DNA of 64,000 nt. Source: Lithodes maja (lineage: Eukaryota; Arthropoda; Malacostraca; Decapoda; Lithodidae). The DNA is taken from contig JBAKBP010007104.1 in the NCBI GenBank assembly GCA_037953745.1, positions 1 to 64,000 of the forward strand, in the 5' to 3' direction. The translations under genes were made by a program, and so were the position numbers. Every line of letters begins with the position of its first letter. Within the stretch, counting starts at the first letter, position 1. This document shows, piece by piece, positions 45,921 to 56,247 of this stretch. Under the pieces are notes generated by a model. The model saw nothing but the letters and a program-made list of their open reading frames with translations, did no database searches and was not told the DNA's origin.

Positions 45921-46407
45921 TTAACCCTCCGACCCCGGCTATATATTATATATATATTCCTCGAAATCCGGGTGTTTTGGCCGAAAAACGTCTAGGCTAG
46001 GCTACCGTATATTCGTTAATCAGACTGCTTCCCGCATTCCCGCGCATCCCCAAGCGTAGCTGTGTTATTTACCTGTAAAATGGCCTTAAGTAGAGCTCTC
46101 TAAGTCAACTGGGTGAGCTGTGATGATGATTTCATTGGAGATAACTTTATGGCCAAACCAGCCACTTTACACCACTTTTCGATACTGAACAACAACATAC
46201 AGGCACACACGAACAAGCGACGCTCTCCTTCTTGTGGCCGGAGATGCGGAGCGTCGGTCCAGCCGGCTGTTGTTTACATGCGTCGGACCGACGCCTCGCA
46301 CACGAAGCTCACAGGCTTTCAAGCAATGGTACAATGTAGTACCACCCGGGTTCCTGGGGCCAAAAAAAAATGGTACACGTGTGTACCAACCGGGTTTGAA
46401 GGGTTAA
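45921..46407 (-). mobile_element. TTAA-flanked element, family 2 (in RTE copy B)
   Basis: TTAA at 45921-45924 and 46404-46407. Termini CCCTCCGACCCCGG and, inward from the right, CCCTTCAAACCCGG. Inverted relative to 42814-43301 and 48638-49124. RTE copy A keeps the empty target ...ACTTAAGGAGTGCG (33352-33364), confirming the insertion point. No transposase. Confidence 0.9.
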
Positions 46408-46688
46408 GTAATTCATTTCCACTGCTCGCACTCTTCGTCTGAGTCTCTCAACCAACGTCCATGCTTCGCTTCCGTAAGTCAGTGTCGGGATTACCACACT
46501 GTCATGCAAGGACTTCTTCACTTCCATACTGACCACCCTATTTCTTGTTACTGCTTTTAGCGTTCCTACAACCCTCTTCCCCTGTTGTACCCTCTCCCGC
46601 ACTTCTTCATCCATAGTCCCATCTTTACTCAACACACTGCCCAGATACTTAAAAGAGTTGATGATCTCCATAGCCTGACCGTTCAGCT

Positions 46689-48587
46689 TCACCTCACACT
46701 CTGTGACTTCACCCCTTTCGAAGACCATAACCATGCTCTTCCCGCATTTACCTTCAAATTCCGTTTTTCGCACACTGTTCCAAACTCATTTACCAGACCC
46801 TGCAACTCCCATTCATTATTACTCACCAGAACTGTATCATCCACAAACAGCAGTATAGGTAGCTTCCACTCAATTCCCTCCCTTTTCAGCGATACACCAA
46901 CATCCACTGCTCTTGATAGTATTTCTTTCATGACTCCATCCATATATACAGTAAACAACCACGGGGACATCACACACCCCTGTTTCAAACCAACATTCAG
47001 GTCAAAGAACTCGCTCTGCTCACTCTCCACACGTACTGCCGCCTTTGCACCCTCATACATGCTCTTCACTGCTTTCAGCAACTTGCCCTCTACTCCGTAT
47101 ATTCTAAGTACTTTCCACAAACCTTCTCTATCCACTCTGTCATAGGCCTTCTCCAAGTCCATAAAGACAACATACACCTTTTGTTTCTTCTCCAGATACT
47201 TCTCCACAACACAATTCAGGGTAAAAATCTGATCTACACATCCTCTTTCCTTCCTAAAACCTCCCTGCTCGTCGCCTATCCATTTCTCCGTTCTCACTCT
47301 CACTCTCTCAATCACTACCCTACTGTATACCTTCCCTACTACGCTTAGAAGACATATTCCTCGGTGGTTACCACACACTCCTCTTTCCCCTTTGCCCTTA
47401 TATAGGGGGACTATTATGCCAGTCTTCCAGTCATCGGGTGCAATCCCCTTCTCCCATGCTAGTTTGCACATTTTCCATACCCATTCTATCACTATCTCAC
47501 TACCATACCTCAACATTTCCCCACACACTCCATCTGTTCCTGGGGCTTTCCCCAACTTCACTCTTTTCATGGCTTCCCACACTTCTGACCTCCTGATCCC
47601 CACCTCCTCCTCCACTACTTCTCTTCTTCTCCCTCCCATACCATATCCAGCTATGTTTGCTGGCTCTTCATTCCTTACATTTAGCAACTCACTGAAGTAC
47701 TCCCTCCATCTTTCGACTCTCTCTTGCTTCTCGGCTAGCATTCTCCCATTCTTATCTTTCACACCCTTACTGTTTCCCTTGCTACCTTCCCTAACTTTCT
47801 TGACTTCTTTCCAGAACAGTTTCTTACTCTCCCTCCATTTTACACTCAGATTCCTTCCAAATTCCTCATCTACTCTTCTCTTACTTTCCTTCACTACTCT
47901 CTTCACCACCCTCTTACTCTCCACATACCTCGCTCGTTTCGGTCTCTCGAAATCTTCATTCCCTCTACTACCCAACCACTCTCTATATGCTTTCTTCTTT
48001 TCTTCCACAGCTATTCTTACCTCTTCTGTCCACCATGTTGTACCTTCACTCCCCTCCCTCTTCTCCTCTACTCCACACACCTCCTCACATGCTGCACAGA
48101 TCTCATCCTTAAACACCTTGCTCATCTCCTCCACTTCCTCCATAACTTCCAGGTCGAACCCACCTAGTCGTCTTTCCACTGCTCTCCTGTACTCCTCCCT
48201 GACTTCCTCCTCCTGCAACCTCTCCACCCTCCTCACCACTCCACCCTCCTCTCGCCTCCCTCCAGCTCTCCTCACCCACTTCTTTTGTATCCTAACCTTA
48301 GCTACCACTACATAATGATCAGACAGACCCCCTCCAATACCCCTATACACCCTAGCATCCTTCACAAATTTCTTCATTCGTTCATCCACAAATACATAAT
48401 CAATCAATGACTTTCGTTCCACCACTATCTTATCCTTCATCGTCAACATCCGTTTCCACGTGTACCTGTGGATCATTCTGTGTCGGAAGAAGGTGTTGGC
48501 TATCCACAGCCTCCTCCCCACACATACGTCCACAAGTGCACTACCATTCCCATTCACCTCTGATGGTACCCCCCACCCTCCCACCAC
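46689..48587 (-). pseudogene. RTE copy B: partial endonuclease and reverse transcriptase
   Basis: 632 codons in one frame, starting within the endonuclease (VGGWGVPSEVNGNG) and passing through SDHYVVVAKV and the Arg/Glu-rich linker. RT follows: LGKAPGTDGVCGEM, DDWKTGIIVPLYKGKG, VFMDLEKAYDRVDREGLW and LKQGCVMSPWLF. The catalytic motif is FVDD in LLFVDDTVLVSNNEW, versus FADD in copy A; both aspartates remain. A frameshift near 46760 separates the downstream part 46773-46410 (FKYLGSVLSKDGTMDEEV, LTYGSEAWTL). The final DVLESVKRNNLRWFGHMERM part is at 45855-45646, beyond the TTAA element. Confidence 0.9.
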
Positions 48588-48637
48588 TCCCTCATCCCAT
48601 TTGCCCTATGAAAATCATTCATAATACTTGTCCATCA

Positions 48638-49124
48638 TTAACCCTTCAACCCCGGGTGGTACACGTGTGTACCATTATGTTTTGCCCCCAGGAACCCGGG
48701 TGGTACAACATTGTACCATTGCTTGAAAGCCTGTGAGCTTCGTGTGCGAGGCGTCGGTCCGACGCATGTAAACAACAGCCGGCTGGACCGACACCCCGCA
48801 TCTCCGGCCACAAGAAGGAGAGCGTCGATTGTTCGTGTGTGCCTGTATGTTGTTGTTAAGTATCGAAAAGTAGTGTAAAGTGGCTGTTTTGGCCATAAAG
48901 TTATCTCCAATGAAATCATCATCACAAATCAAGCACTTGACTTAGAGAGCTCTACTTAACGCCATTCTACAGGTAAATAACACAGCTACGCTTGGGGATG
49001 CGCGGGAATGCGGGAAGCAGTCAGCATAACAATGATACGGTAGCCTAGCCTAGACGTTTTTCGGCCAAAACACCCGGATTTCGGGGAATATTTATGTAAT
49101 GCGTAGCCGGGGCGGGAGGGTTAA
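48638..49124 (+). mobile_element. TTAA-flanked element, family 2
   Basis: TTAA at 48638-48641 and 49121-49124. Termini CCCTTCAACCCCGG and, inward from the right, CCCTCCCGCCCCGG. The body is close to 45921-46407, including the pair GGTGGTACACGTGTGTACCA and GGTGGTACAACATTGTACCA, short palindromes just inside the left end. It lies just beyond the 5' break of RTE copy B. No ORF of note. Confidence 0.9.
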
Positions 49125-49306
49125 AATGGTGGTAAAAGATCAAATAATCATTCTCCGAATCCAAAAACCCATACAAATATGATATGCTAACCGATTTATG
49201 TATTTCGGATAATTCTGGATATATAATATATATAAATTAGGAGAGGCATATATCTTGTCCAAAGAAAATTTTATCTGCCGAAAGAAACACCAACAAATAC
49301 GTTATA

Positions 49307-50075
49307 CAGTCAGGACCCCCAATTCGCGAGAATAGGGGTGACAGGAGGCATCGCGTATTGTGAATTCGTGTATTGTGGAACTAACTTTAAATGGGAATAA
49401 TTAGATTGGGTGACGTCTCTCAAGTATGGCCTATTTTCGAAATTTTTGGCCTTATTTTCGACATTTTTGGCTCTACAGTACAGTCTATATCTTATATATA
49501 ATAAGAACAATGAATAAAAATATGAAACCTTACCTTAAAATTAGTAGTAGATAGGCTAGGACTAGGACTAGGACCGTAGGACTTCACGATTTTCTCCAAC
49601 TTCTCCCTCCCTGACCAAATCGTACGAACAGTTTACTCTGACAACCCTATTGCACAGTTTCCTTCTCCTTTTTTCTTGCGATCCAACACTTCCACCTTCA
49701 TTTTGTGTGTTATCTTCTTATATTGGCGTGGCATGGCGAAAAAAGTGGCAGGCACTACAAACGTTTGGTCACTCCGCACGGCTATGAGCGCTTGAGCGGG
49801 ACTGTGGGAGGGAGGGAGGGAGGGTAAGCGGGAGGGAAGGCAGGCGTATGCCCGTCTTCTTCTTTTTTCAGAGCTACTCCTGGGCCTCGCGAAACGTAGA
49901 CGTGCTCGCGTATCAAGCGGGAATAGCGGATTTGGCCCCTTCTTAGCTCTCGATTCGTGTATTGTGGTACCACCTCGCGTAATTAATGTTTAATTAATTA
50001 ATGTTATTTTCGAGGGGTAACTCGTGTATTAGGGTTTTCGCGCATTGTGGAATCGTGTATTGGGGGTCCTGACTG
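49307..50075 (-). mobile_element. Tigger/pogo deletion derivative, copy 1
   Basis: TIR CAGTCAGGACCCCCAAT at both ends, TA on both sides (49305-49306 and 50076-50077), 769 bp. On the minus strand from 49734 it encodes the start of a CENP-B-type DNA-binding domain (MPRQYKKITHKMKVEVLDRK), then CAIGLSE and a stop. Downstream, IWSGREKLEKIVKSYGP-type codons are recognisable. Compared with copy 2 it has lost a short segment at CAIG. The catalytic DDE region is gone. Confidence 0.88.
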
Positions 50076-50109
50076 TACCTATAAAAATGCTCAAATTCAT
50101 AAAAATGTA

Positions 50110-50873
50110 CAGTCAGGACCCCTAATTCGTGAGAATAGGGGTGACAGGAGGCATCGCGAATTCGTGTATTGTGGAACTAACTTTAAATGGGAATAATTAG
50201 ATTGGGTGACATCTCTCAATTATGGCCTATTTTCGACATTTTTGGCCCTATTTTCGACATTTTTGGCTCTACAGTACAGTCTATATCTTATATATAAGAA
50301 CAACAATGAATAAAAATATGAAACCTTACCTTAAAATTAGTAGTAGATAGGCTAGGACTAGGACTAGGACCGTAGGACTTCACGATTTTCTCCAACTTCT
50401 CCCTCCCTGACCAAATTGTACGAACAGTTTACTCTAACAAGCCCATAGCACGGCCTATTGCACAGTTTCCTTCTCCTTTTTTCTTGCGATCCAACACTTC
50501 CACCTTCATTTTGTGTGTTATCTTCTTATATTGGCGTGGCATGGCGAAAAAAGTGGCAGGCACTACAAACGTTTGGTCACTCCGCACGGCTATGAGCGGG
50601 ACTGTGGGAGGGAGGGTAAGCGGGAGGGAAGGCAGGCGTATGCCCGTCTTCTTCTTCTTCTCTTTTCGGAGCCACGCCTGGGCCTCGCGAAACGTAGACG
50701 TGCTCGCATATCAAGCGGGAATAGCGGATTTGGCCCCTTCTTAGCTCTCGATTCGTGTATTGTGGTACCACCTCGCGTAATTAATGTTTAATTAATTAAT
50801 GTTATTTTCGAGGGGTAACTCGTGTATTAGGGTTTTCGCACATTGTGGAATCGTGTATTGGGGGTCCTGACTG
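50110..50873 (-). mobile_element. Tigger/pogo deletion derivative, copy 2
   Basis: Same TIR and TA flanks (50108-50109 and 50874-50875), 764 bp, near-identical to copy 1 and separated from it by only 34 bp. The N-terminal transposase remnant runs from 50542 leftwards and keeps CAIGRAMGLLE, a stop, then TVRTIWSGREKLEKIVK: the helix-turn-helix region of pogo/Tigger transposases. Such derivatives can be mobilised only by a full-length relative elsewhere. Confidence 0.88.
50350..50542 (-). pseudogene. CENP-B/pogo-type HTH remnant of Tigger transposase
   Basis: About 60 codons starting at the ATG complementary to 50540-50542: a basic KKITHKMKVEVLDRKKKGEG helix region, then GRAMGLLE and, after an in-frame stop, TVRTIWSGREKLEK. 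The order and wording match the N-terminal DNA-binding domain of pogo-class transposases. A GGTAAG donor-like sequence follows the remnant on the minus strand (~50330), which may be an old intron boundary. Confidence 0.75.
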
Positions 50874-51585
50874 TATATGCAGTGATATAGTATACATACC
50901 TATATACCTATATATTTTCACTAGGCCTAGTTAATTTTCGAGTTATTGATTAGACAGCATTGGTTATTTTTCCTGCTCAATATTTTCTAAGAGTGAGCTC
51001 AATGCCTAACGAGAACAGATCCAAACAGAATATATGTTAAACACTGAATATAACCCCCTCCTATACTGATTATCAGGCCTAAAAGTATTGACTGGGCATT
51101 TTCCACTAAAACATCAGACAGGAATAAGCAGCAATAATAAAATATTCATATAAAATAGTAGGAGCCGAAAAATGAATGAAATAAGGCCACGAACGTACGT
51201 CCGAAGTTCTCCTCCGTTTGTCCGGAGTTATCCCAGCTTTCTTGGCAATCATTTTCCATAAGAAATCACTGTATGTTCGAAGTTATCCATACATGTCCGA
51301 AGTTTTCAACTTTTCAAGAATACTTCGGACATCATTTAGGATAAGGATAGCTCTCTTTATGGGGGATAATTTTAGGAGGCTTACTGGATTACGGCGTACT
51401 ATCACCATACATCACTTGACCTAGTTAAATCTCTATAATGTGTTTACACTCGGGAGAAATTGTTAAAAAACCTCGAAAAATGTCCGAAGTTACCCCATTT
51501 TACGGTACGTATCCGGGAGGCCGTTGCCGGTCCAGCAGGTACGGGTTTCCGACATTTAGAGGTCCGACGTAGCGGGGGTTTACTG

Positions 51586-52429
51586 TATTATTATTTGTTT
51601 TTATATAAAGTACCCTTGAATTTTGGATACCGATACCTAGTCTAGTCCTACCTAGTCTACGGTTGTACCTGTTTCGTCCAGACTGGGCCTGGCCTGCCTG
51701 GGGCCCCCTGGGCCTGGGTGCCGGGTGGGGCCTTTTGGTACTTATTAGCGGCTTAGCTTAGTTGTTACTTGTATAGGCCAGGCAATATCAAATTCATTCA
51801 TTATGAATAATTTTCAATTTGTCACAATGTTAGCTGCTGTATTGCAGCAGGCACAAATATATAGTTACTCATAGGCCTATTCATATTTTCCCATTCGATT
51901 GTTTTTAGAATGCAGGAAATGCTGTCTTGGACATCCAAAATTCTAAAAAATTTCCTGGACCCCCCTAATCTTTATGATTACATCCGCCACTCTCAATTCA
52001 TGCAAAATTGCATTCTATAATACTAACAACTATTAAAATTAAAATATAAAAGTACGAGGGCTTGGGATAACATTTTGGATCAAAATCATGAACAAAAATA
52101 TAACCACAAAACAAAGATAAGCACACTGCACCACGCCGGTATACAAGAGGTTGACTTGAACATAAATGACGAAGAACTGGTGTCACAGGCCTGAGAGAAC
52201 ACATCTGTAAGTATCTGTAATATGAATTTTACGTCACATATGTGTTTTTGTATTATAATCATTTTTATCATCAATTCCTGCATTGATTAGTGCATTTTAA
52301 GGTATTTTTCATTCTGCAAATACATTTTACCCATTATATAGCAATATTAAAACATGCCCCACCAAAAACCATATTTTGTCATTACCCAAACCTGGGGGCT
52401 GCCGCCCCCAGACCCTCGCTGGGTTAGCA
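51586..52429. other. Non-coding stretch
   Basis: AT-rich. It contains one diverged copy of the ATTGCAGGAAATGCTGT repeat (near 51899-51985) that recurs three times at 62225-63050. No gene supported. Confidence 0.5.
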
Positions 52430-53012
52430 TTACATACATACATACATAAAATTTTAAGACTGAGTGTTCCACACATAAGTGCAGTTTCAGTCTCTTGTCC
52501 TAATGGCGGCATTCCAGGCAACCCTGTTAAGGGCTGCTTCACTTGTCAAGTTCTTGGATTTGAGATCGGCGCGTATAGTCCGATCCCAGGTCTTCCTCGG
52601 TCCACCCCTTGGTGCAGCTCCCTCCACAATCACAGACCTGCATTTTTTCACCCAATTTTGTTCATCCATTCTCTCCACATGTCCATACCATCCCAGTCTA
52701 CTTGTACGCATCACCTCGCTAATACTCTTTATACCTAAACGTCTCCTCAGCTCAACATTTGTTATTCTATCCTGTAGCCTGGCCCCACACATCCATCTCA
52801 CCATTCTCATCTCATTACGCTCCATTCTGTTGACATCCTCTACTTTAACGGCCCATGTTTCTGAGGCATACGTCATTGCACTTCTAACACATGAGGCATA
52901 CACCTTTCCCTTCAGGGGGAGAGGCATTCTTTTCATGGTCAGGATTGGCATCAATTCTCTGAACTTCCCCCAGCCACACCTAATTCTAGCAACAGTGGCA
53001 GCCTCATTGATA
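52430..53012 (-). pseudogene. RTE-like LINE, C-terminal fragment (same type as 22392-23276)
   Basis: Minus strand. NEAATVARIRCGWGKFRELM leads into PLPLKGKVYASCVRSAMTYA, SETWAVKVEDVNRMERNEMR, RWMCGARLQDRITNVELRRR and RLGWYGHVERMDEQNWVKKC (52954-52487). This is the domain that follows the PHD-like finger in the family represented at 22392-23276. The 3' end has an (ATGT)n-like tail at ~52432-52448. 5'-truncated. Confidence 0.82.
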
Positions 53013-53213
53013 TAGGAGATGGCAAAATACTGAAAATACGGTGGATAAGTGAAAAATATTAGTTCTCCACTGGTCCAAAATGGCCGCCATTTTTTCTTCC
53101 ACCCTTATTTAACCCTTCCCGCCCGGGCAGCATTTTAAAAGGACACCGTGGCAGATGGGCATGAGCCCGGGTGTCCTTTTAAAATCAGTAAGTTGAAAGC
53201 CTATTAACCCTTC

Positions 53214-54325
53214 CTACCCGGTCTGCCTTAGGTAAGGACAGCTCGAAAGAAGGGCCGCTACCCGGTATGCCTTACCTAAGGCAGCAGCTTAACCTCTGAA
53301 GTGCGCACGGGGGTATTTGAAAACGTCCCCCTGTGCTGACGTATTTGAGGTGTTTCCGTCACTAAAATATTCATTGTACCATTAATAGCATTAATAATTA
53401 TCCATATGCGCCTATTATGGGTTGATTATAAAGGTATTAACCTGAAACAACAATAAAACGAGTGAAAACAGCGTTTGGATGGTCAAAATCGGAGATATAG
53501 CCCGCGAGTTGTATAATGTATGGGTGAGGCAAGCTACCTTCCCGCCAATTTTCCCCAAGGCCACTGCGACGCAGTCGATCGATACTCTCTCTCTCTCTCT
53601 TGCACTCGATGGCCATCAGTGATGACAACACCCTGCTTGCAACTCGCTAATGTTAGCACGAAAATATACCTCAGAATAAGGGAATAATAGGGAAAATAGG
53701 TGATAACTGAGGGATAGGAGGAAAGTGGGGAAGGAGGGGAGGTAGAGGACTGAGATTTTGCATGGCCCAGGGGCCAAACGAAAATAAAAAAATAAAAAAA
53801 TAAAAATAAAACAAATATTTTTTTTTCGATGTCAAAAGTTGATTTTTAATTTTACTTACTCCAGAGAGTCTTCCCGCACTCCGCCGGGGGAACTCTTAAG
53901 AGTCTTCCCGCAGCTCCCGGGTTAATAGCCTAATTAAGCTTGGTCTGAACGCCGTGCGTACGACGTATGTCAACAAACCCAAGCGTTCGTCACTGCACCT
54001 CCGAAAACAAGAAGGAGAAGACTCCTCAATGTTATTGTTCTGACGTCATGACAAAATTAGTGTCTGAAAAGCCCCCATATTGGCAACATCTCTGCAATAT
54101 TGGCTCCACTGAAATAGTCATCACAACTGAACCAGTTGACTTACAGAGCTCTACTCAACGCCAAAATACAGATTGAAAACCGCACTACGATTATAGATGA
54201 GTGGGAAAGTTCTAGCAGTGAAAATAAACATAAATACGGTAGCCTAGGCCTAGACGTTTTTCAGCCATTTCGCCCGGGTAGGGGCGACCGTCATTGGGTA
54301 AGACAGCCCGGGTAGGAAGGGTTAA
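53214..54325 (+). mobile_element. TTAA-flanked element, middle level of the nest (family 3)
   Basis: TTAA at 53214-53217 and 54322-54325. Termini CCCTTCCTACCCGG and, inward, CCCTTCCTACCCGGGCTG: a near-perfect TIR. It is an inverted copy of the element at 61172-61660, which lacks the inner insertion and so provides the empty site (GAGCTTAATAGCCTAATTAA). It hosts 53289-53925. Confidence 0.88.
53289..53925. mobile_element. TTAA-flanked element, innermost level of the nest
   Basis: TTAA at 53289-53292 and 53922-53925. Termini CCTCTGAAGTGCGCACGGG and, inward, CCCGGGAGCTGCGGGAAG: weaker TIRs than the others, but the boundaries are fixed by comparison with the uninterrupted sibling at 61172-61660. 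The body is unlike the other TTAA elements here. It includes (CT)n at 53586-53601 and A-rich runs (53780-53830). No ORF. Confidence 0.82.
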
Positions 54326-55081
54326 GCTTGTTTTGAAAGCCGCGCGTCCGACGTATGTAAACAAAGCCTGTCGGAGGCGACGCGCGCACCTCTGGAAGCA
54401 AGCAGACGTCGGAGCTTTGTTGTTGTGTGGTCTGCTAAGACAGATTCAGTCTTGAAAAGTGTGTCACATTGCTAAAATCGCGGCAACATGCGCTCCACAG
54501 AAATTGTCATCACAACTGAACCAGTTGACTTAGAGAGCTCTACTGAATGCCAGTCTACAGATTGGAAACCACAGTACGTTTAGACATGCATGGGAATTTT
54601 CTAGCAGTTAAAATAACAAAGATACGGCAGCCTAGGCGTAGACGTATTTCGGCCATATCGCCCGGGTCTCGAGAACGTCCTTAGGATAGCGAGCCCGTGC
54701 CAGAAGGGTTAACCCAAAGTCTAAGGATAAATAATTTAATTTGCAGCAGTAAAGACATATATTGCGGTGACTAATACTGTAAGAGAAAGCTATAGAAACC
54801 ACTTAGAGAATTATATCCTGTTTATTATTCCTAGGGGGTAGAGGATAAACGGATATAAATTAAATAATTAGGCCTGGTTAGATGAATTGGCCTAGGCTAT
54901 AAAAATGATACCGGGTCGGCGTTTGACTTACTTGTAAACATGTACAGTATGTGTAGGTTATCTGTGGTAGTCCCAGTAATATCTATGAAGTACTTCTAGT
55001 ATTAGAGGAACTTAGCTGTGATGCAAAGAGTGTAGATTAGATGATGGACATGTCAGTAGGTGAATATCAGGGAAGTTCTGT

Positions 55082-55373
55082 TGTTATGTGGCAGCAACTG
55101 GTGGTTAGTTGTGAGCGGGACGAAGTCTCTGTGTGAAGTGTGTCTGAGATTCCCTTTTATCGAGACAATATAAAATATATTTAAGGGTTATATATCGTCC
55201 CCCGTGATTAAATAATAAGGGAAAATAAACTAAGATATAATTGGTGCAACCACAGTAATATTTATCCACAAAGATAAATAAAGTAATGCGTATAAACAAA
55301 AAGGAACCAGCTGTCGTGAACCCGGGAAATTCAAACTACTGTACAGTATATATACCAGCTAGGATTCACGACA
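55082..55373 (-). repeat. Probable 3' LTR of the BEL/Pao element
   Basis: On the minus strand it begins TGTCGTGAATCC at 55373 and ends CTGCCACATAACA at 55082 (292 bp, TGT..ACA termini). The purine-rich TGGTGGCGGAG (55385-55375) lies just upstream of the start, and a TATATATA box follows 15-20 bp inside. The right boundary is supported by the purine tract. The left boundary is inferred from the terminal ACA only, because the second LTR is not in the window. Confidence 0.55.
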
Positions 55374-55410
55374 TACTCCGCCACCATTTATGTACAAAGT
55401 ATTTACAATT

Positions 55411-55580
55411 GTCCCATCCCTATCATGGATCGCCACAACTGGGAGGAACCCAAAGCAGCCTGACGTGACGACCTCTGAGGGGTATCACCTCGGTCCGCTC
55501 CAGTAGCAGGAAGGATATTATCAGAGTTCTGCTTGCTGTTGCCATCCACTACCTCTAAATCTATCTCTAGTGGGTATAGC
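55411..55580 (-). pseudogene. pol: BEL/Pao pol C-terminal end, beyond the TTAA insertion
   Basis: After the TTAA element is discounted, the frame continues from the RPVV codons at ~56250 into KLYPLEIDLEVVDGN and on to a stop near 55411. R-P-V-x-K-L-x-P-L is the usual close of BEL/Pao pol proteins, so this gives the true end of the reading frame. Confidence 0.75.
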
Positions 55581-56247
55581 TTAACCCGTTGAGCCCCGGC
55601 TAGTTATAATATTTTGTTCACCCCAGTCCCAAGCCATTTTCACTTCTTTTTGTTGTTTGCTAAAATGGAAGACAAGGATGAGAAATGAAAAAAAAAAAAA
55701 AAAAAATCACCTCGGATATTTTTTTTTGGGGGGGGGGAGCCTCAAAAAAATTTGTTGAGCCAAAATGGAAGAGAATGGTGAGAAATGAAAAAAAAAAAAA
55801 AAAAAACTCACCTCGGTCATTTGGGGGGCGGGGGGGGGTCAAAAGTTCGTCTCCCCCGCATGACCACCCGCCCGGGAGCACTAGGGTGAAAACTGAGTAT
55901 GGCATTGTACGGCATACATCCTAAGGAGTGTCTCACATAAATCTCAAGCCTCTAGCTCCCATACGACCTGAGTAATGAAGGTTCAAAGTGGCGGTGAACT
56001 AAGGGTGTAAAGTATCCCCACTAAGCCCACCACCACCAGCCGTGCGGCTGTCTCGGCCCGCCCACACCTACTGGCCCGGCTCCCACACACAGTACGGTAC
56101 CTCCCCCTCCTATTCTCCCGCCATTTCCTACCTTACGAGCCACGTAAGTGTTTTTTTATATGTCGGGACGCACGTGATGCGTCGCTGGGAGTTGGTGATC
56201 AAACACTGTCGACGCATCACGTGCGACGCTGGGTCTCACTGGGTTAA
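55581..56247. mobile_element. TTAA-flanked element in BEL/Pao pol
   Basis: TTAA at 55581-55584 and 56244-56247. Left terminus CCCGTTGAGCCCCGG; right end inward CCCAGTGAGACCCAGC. It contains two tandem ~115-bp copies (GAAATGAAA plus A run plus TCACCTCGG; 55660-55735 and 55760-55835). A 16-nt hairpin lies near the right end, arms 56169-56184 and 56210-56225 (CGCACGTGATGCGTCG). No transposase. Insertion displaced the last ~57 codons of pol. Confidence 0.8.

Larger units (their letters stand above)
45570..48597 (-). mobile_element. RTE-type LINE, copy B (5'-truncated)
   Basis: Minus strand. The 3' end is GGGATCACGGCGTCAGGCAAT followed by (ATAG)n at ~45585-45565. The 5' end is cut at about 48597 inside the endonuclease. 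A TTAA element (45921-46407) interrupts the 3' part. Copy A at 29671-34978 is very similar in sequence, so the family was active relatively recently. Confidence 0.9.
45027..51505. mobile_element. Candidate pogo-like element, split by nested insertions
   Basis: Left end CCGTAAACTGGGGTAACTTC at 45027; right end inward CCGTAAAATGGGGTAACTTC at 51505. TA flanks both (45025-45026 and 51506-51507). The subterminal sequence on both sides repeats TTCGGACAT and CCGAAGTT motifs (45050-45065, 45525-45535, 51195-51320). Inside are RTE copy B, TTAA element 48638-49124 and two Tigger derivatives. I recognise no transposase. The near-perfect 20-bp end match makes the pairing fairly secure. Confidence 0.65.
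38488..51585. mobile_element. Candidate Tigger-like element, split by a 12-kb nest of later insertions
   Basis: Left end CAGTAAACCCTCGCTATTTC at 38488; the right end at 51585 reads inward CAGTAAACCCCCGCTACGTC. Both are flanked by TA (38486-38487 and 51586-51587), and neither has a closer partner. Between them lie the L2-like LINE (39667-~44900) and another TA-flanked element (45027-51505). When the latter is removed, the sequences GTCCGGCAAACGTAAG and CGTATCCGGGAGGCC become adjacent. No transposase remains. Pairing ends over 13 kb is inference. Confidence 0.5.
53109..54712 (+). mobile_element. TTAA-flanked element, outermost of a three-level nest
   Basis: TTAA at 53109-53112 and 54709-54712. 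Left terminus CCCTTCCCGCCCGGGCAG; right end inward CCCTTCTGGCACGGGCTC. The left arm is 53109-53213 and the right arm resumes at 54326 with GCTTGTTTTGAAAGCCGCGC. The body resembles family 2 (GTATGTAAACA, CAGTTGACTTAGAGAGCTCT, GACGTATTTCGGCCATATCG). It hosts the element 53214-54325. Confidence 0.8.

Noticed and set aside
56050..56130. CT-rich tract as the BEL/Pao purine tract and LTR start
   Set aside because: It lies inside the TTAA element 55581-56247. After discounting that insertion, the pol end and a better purine tract/LTR start are found at 55411 and 55373.
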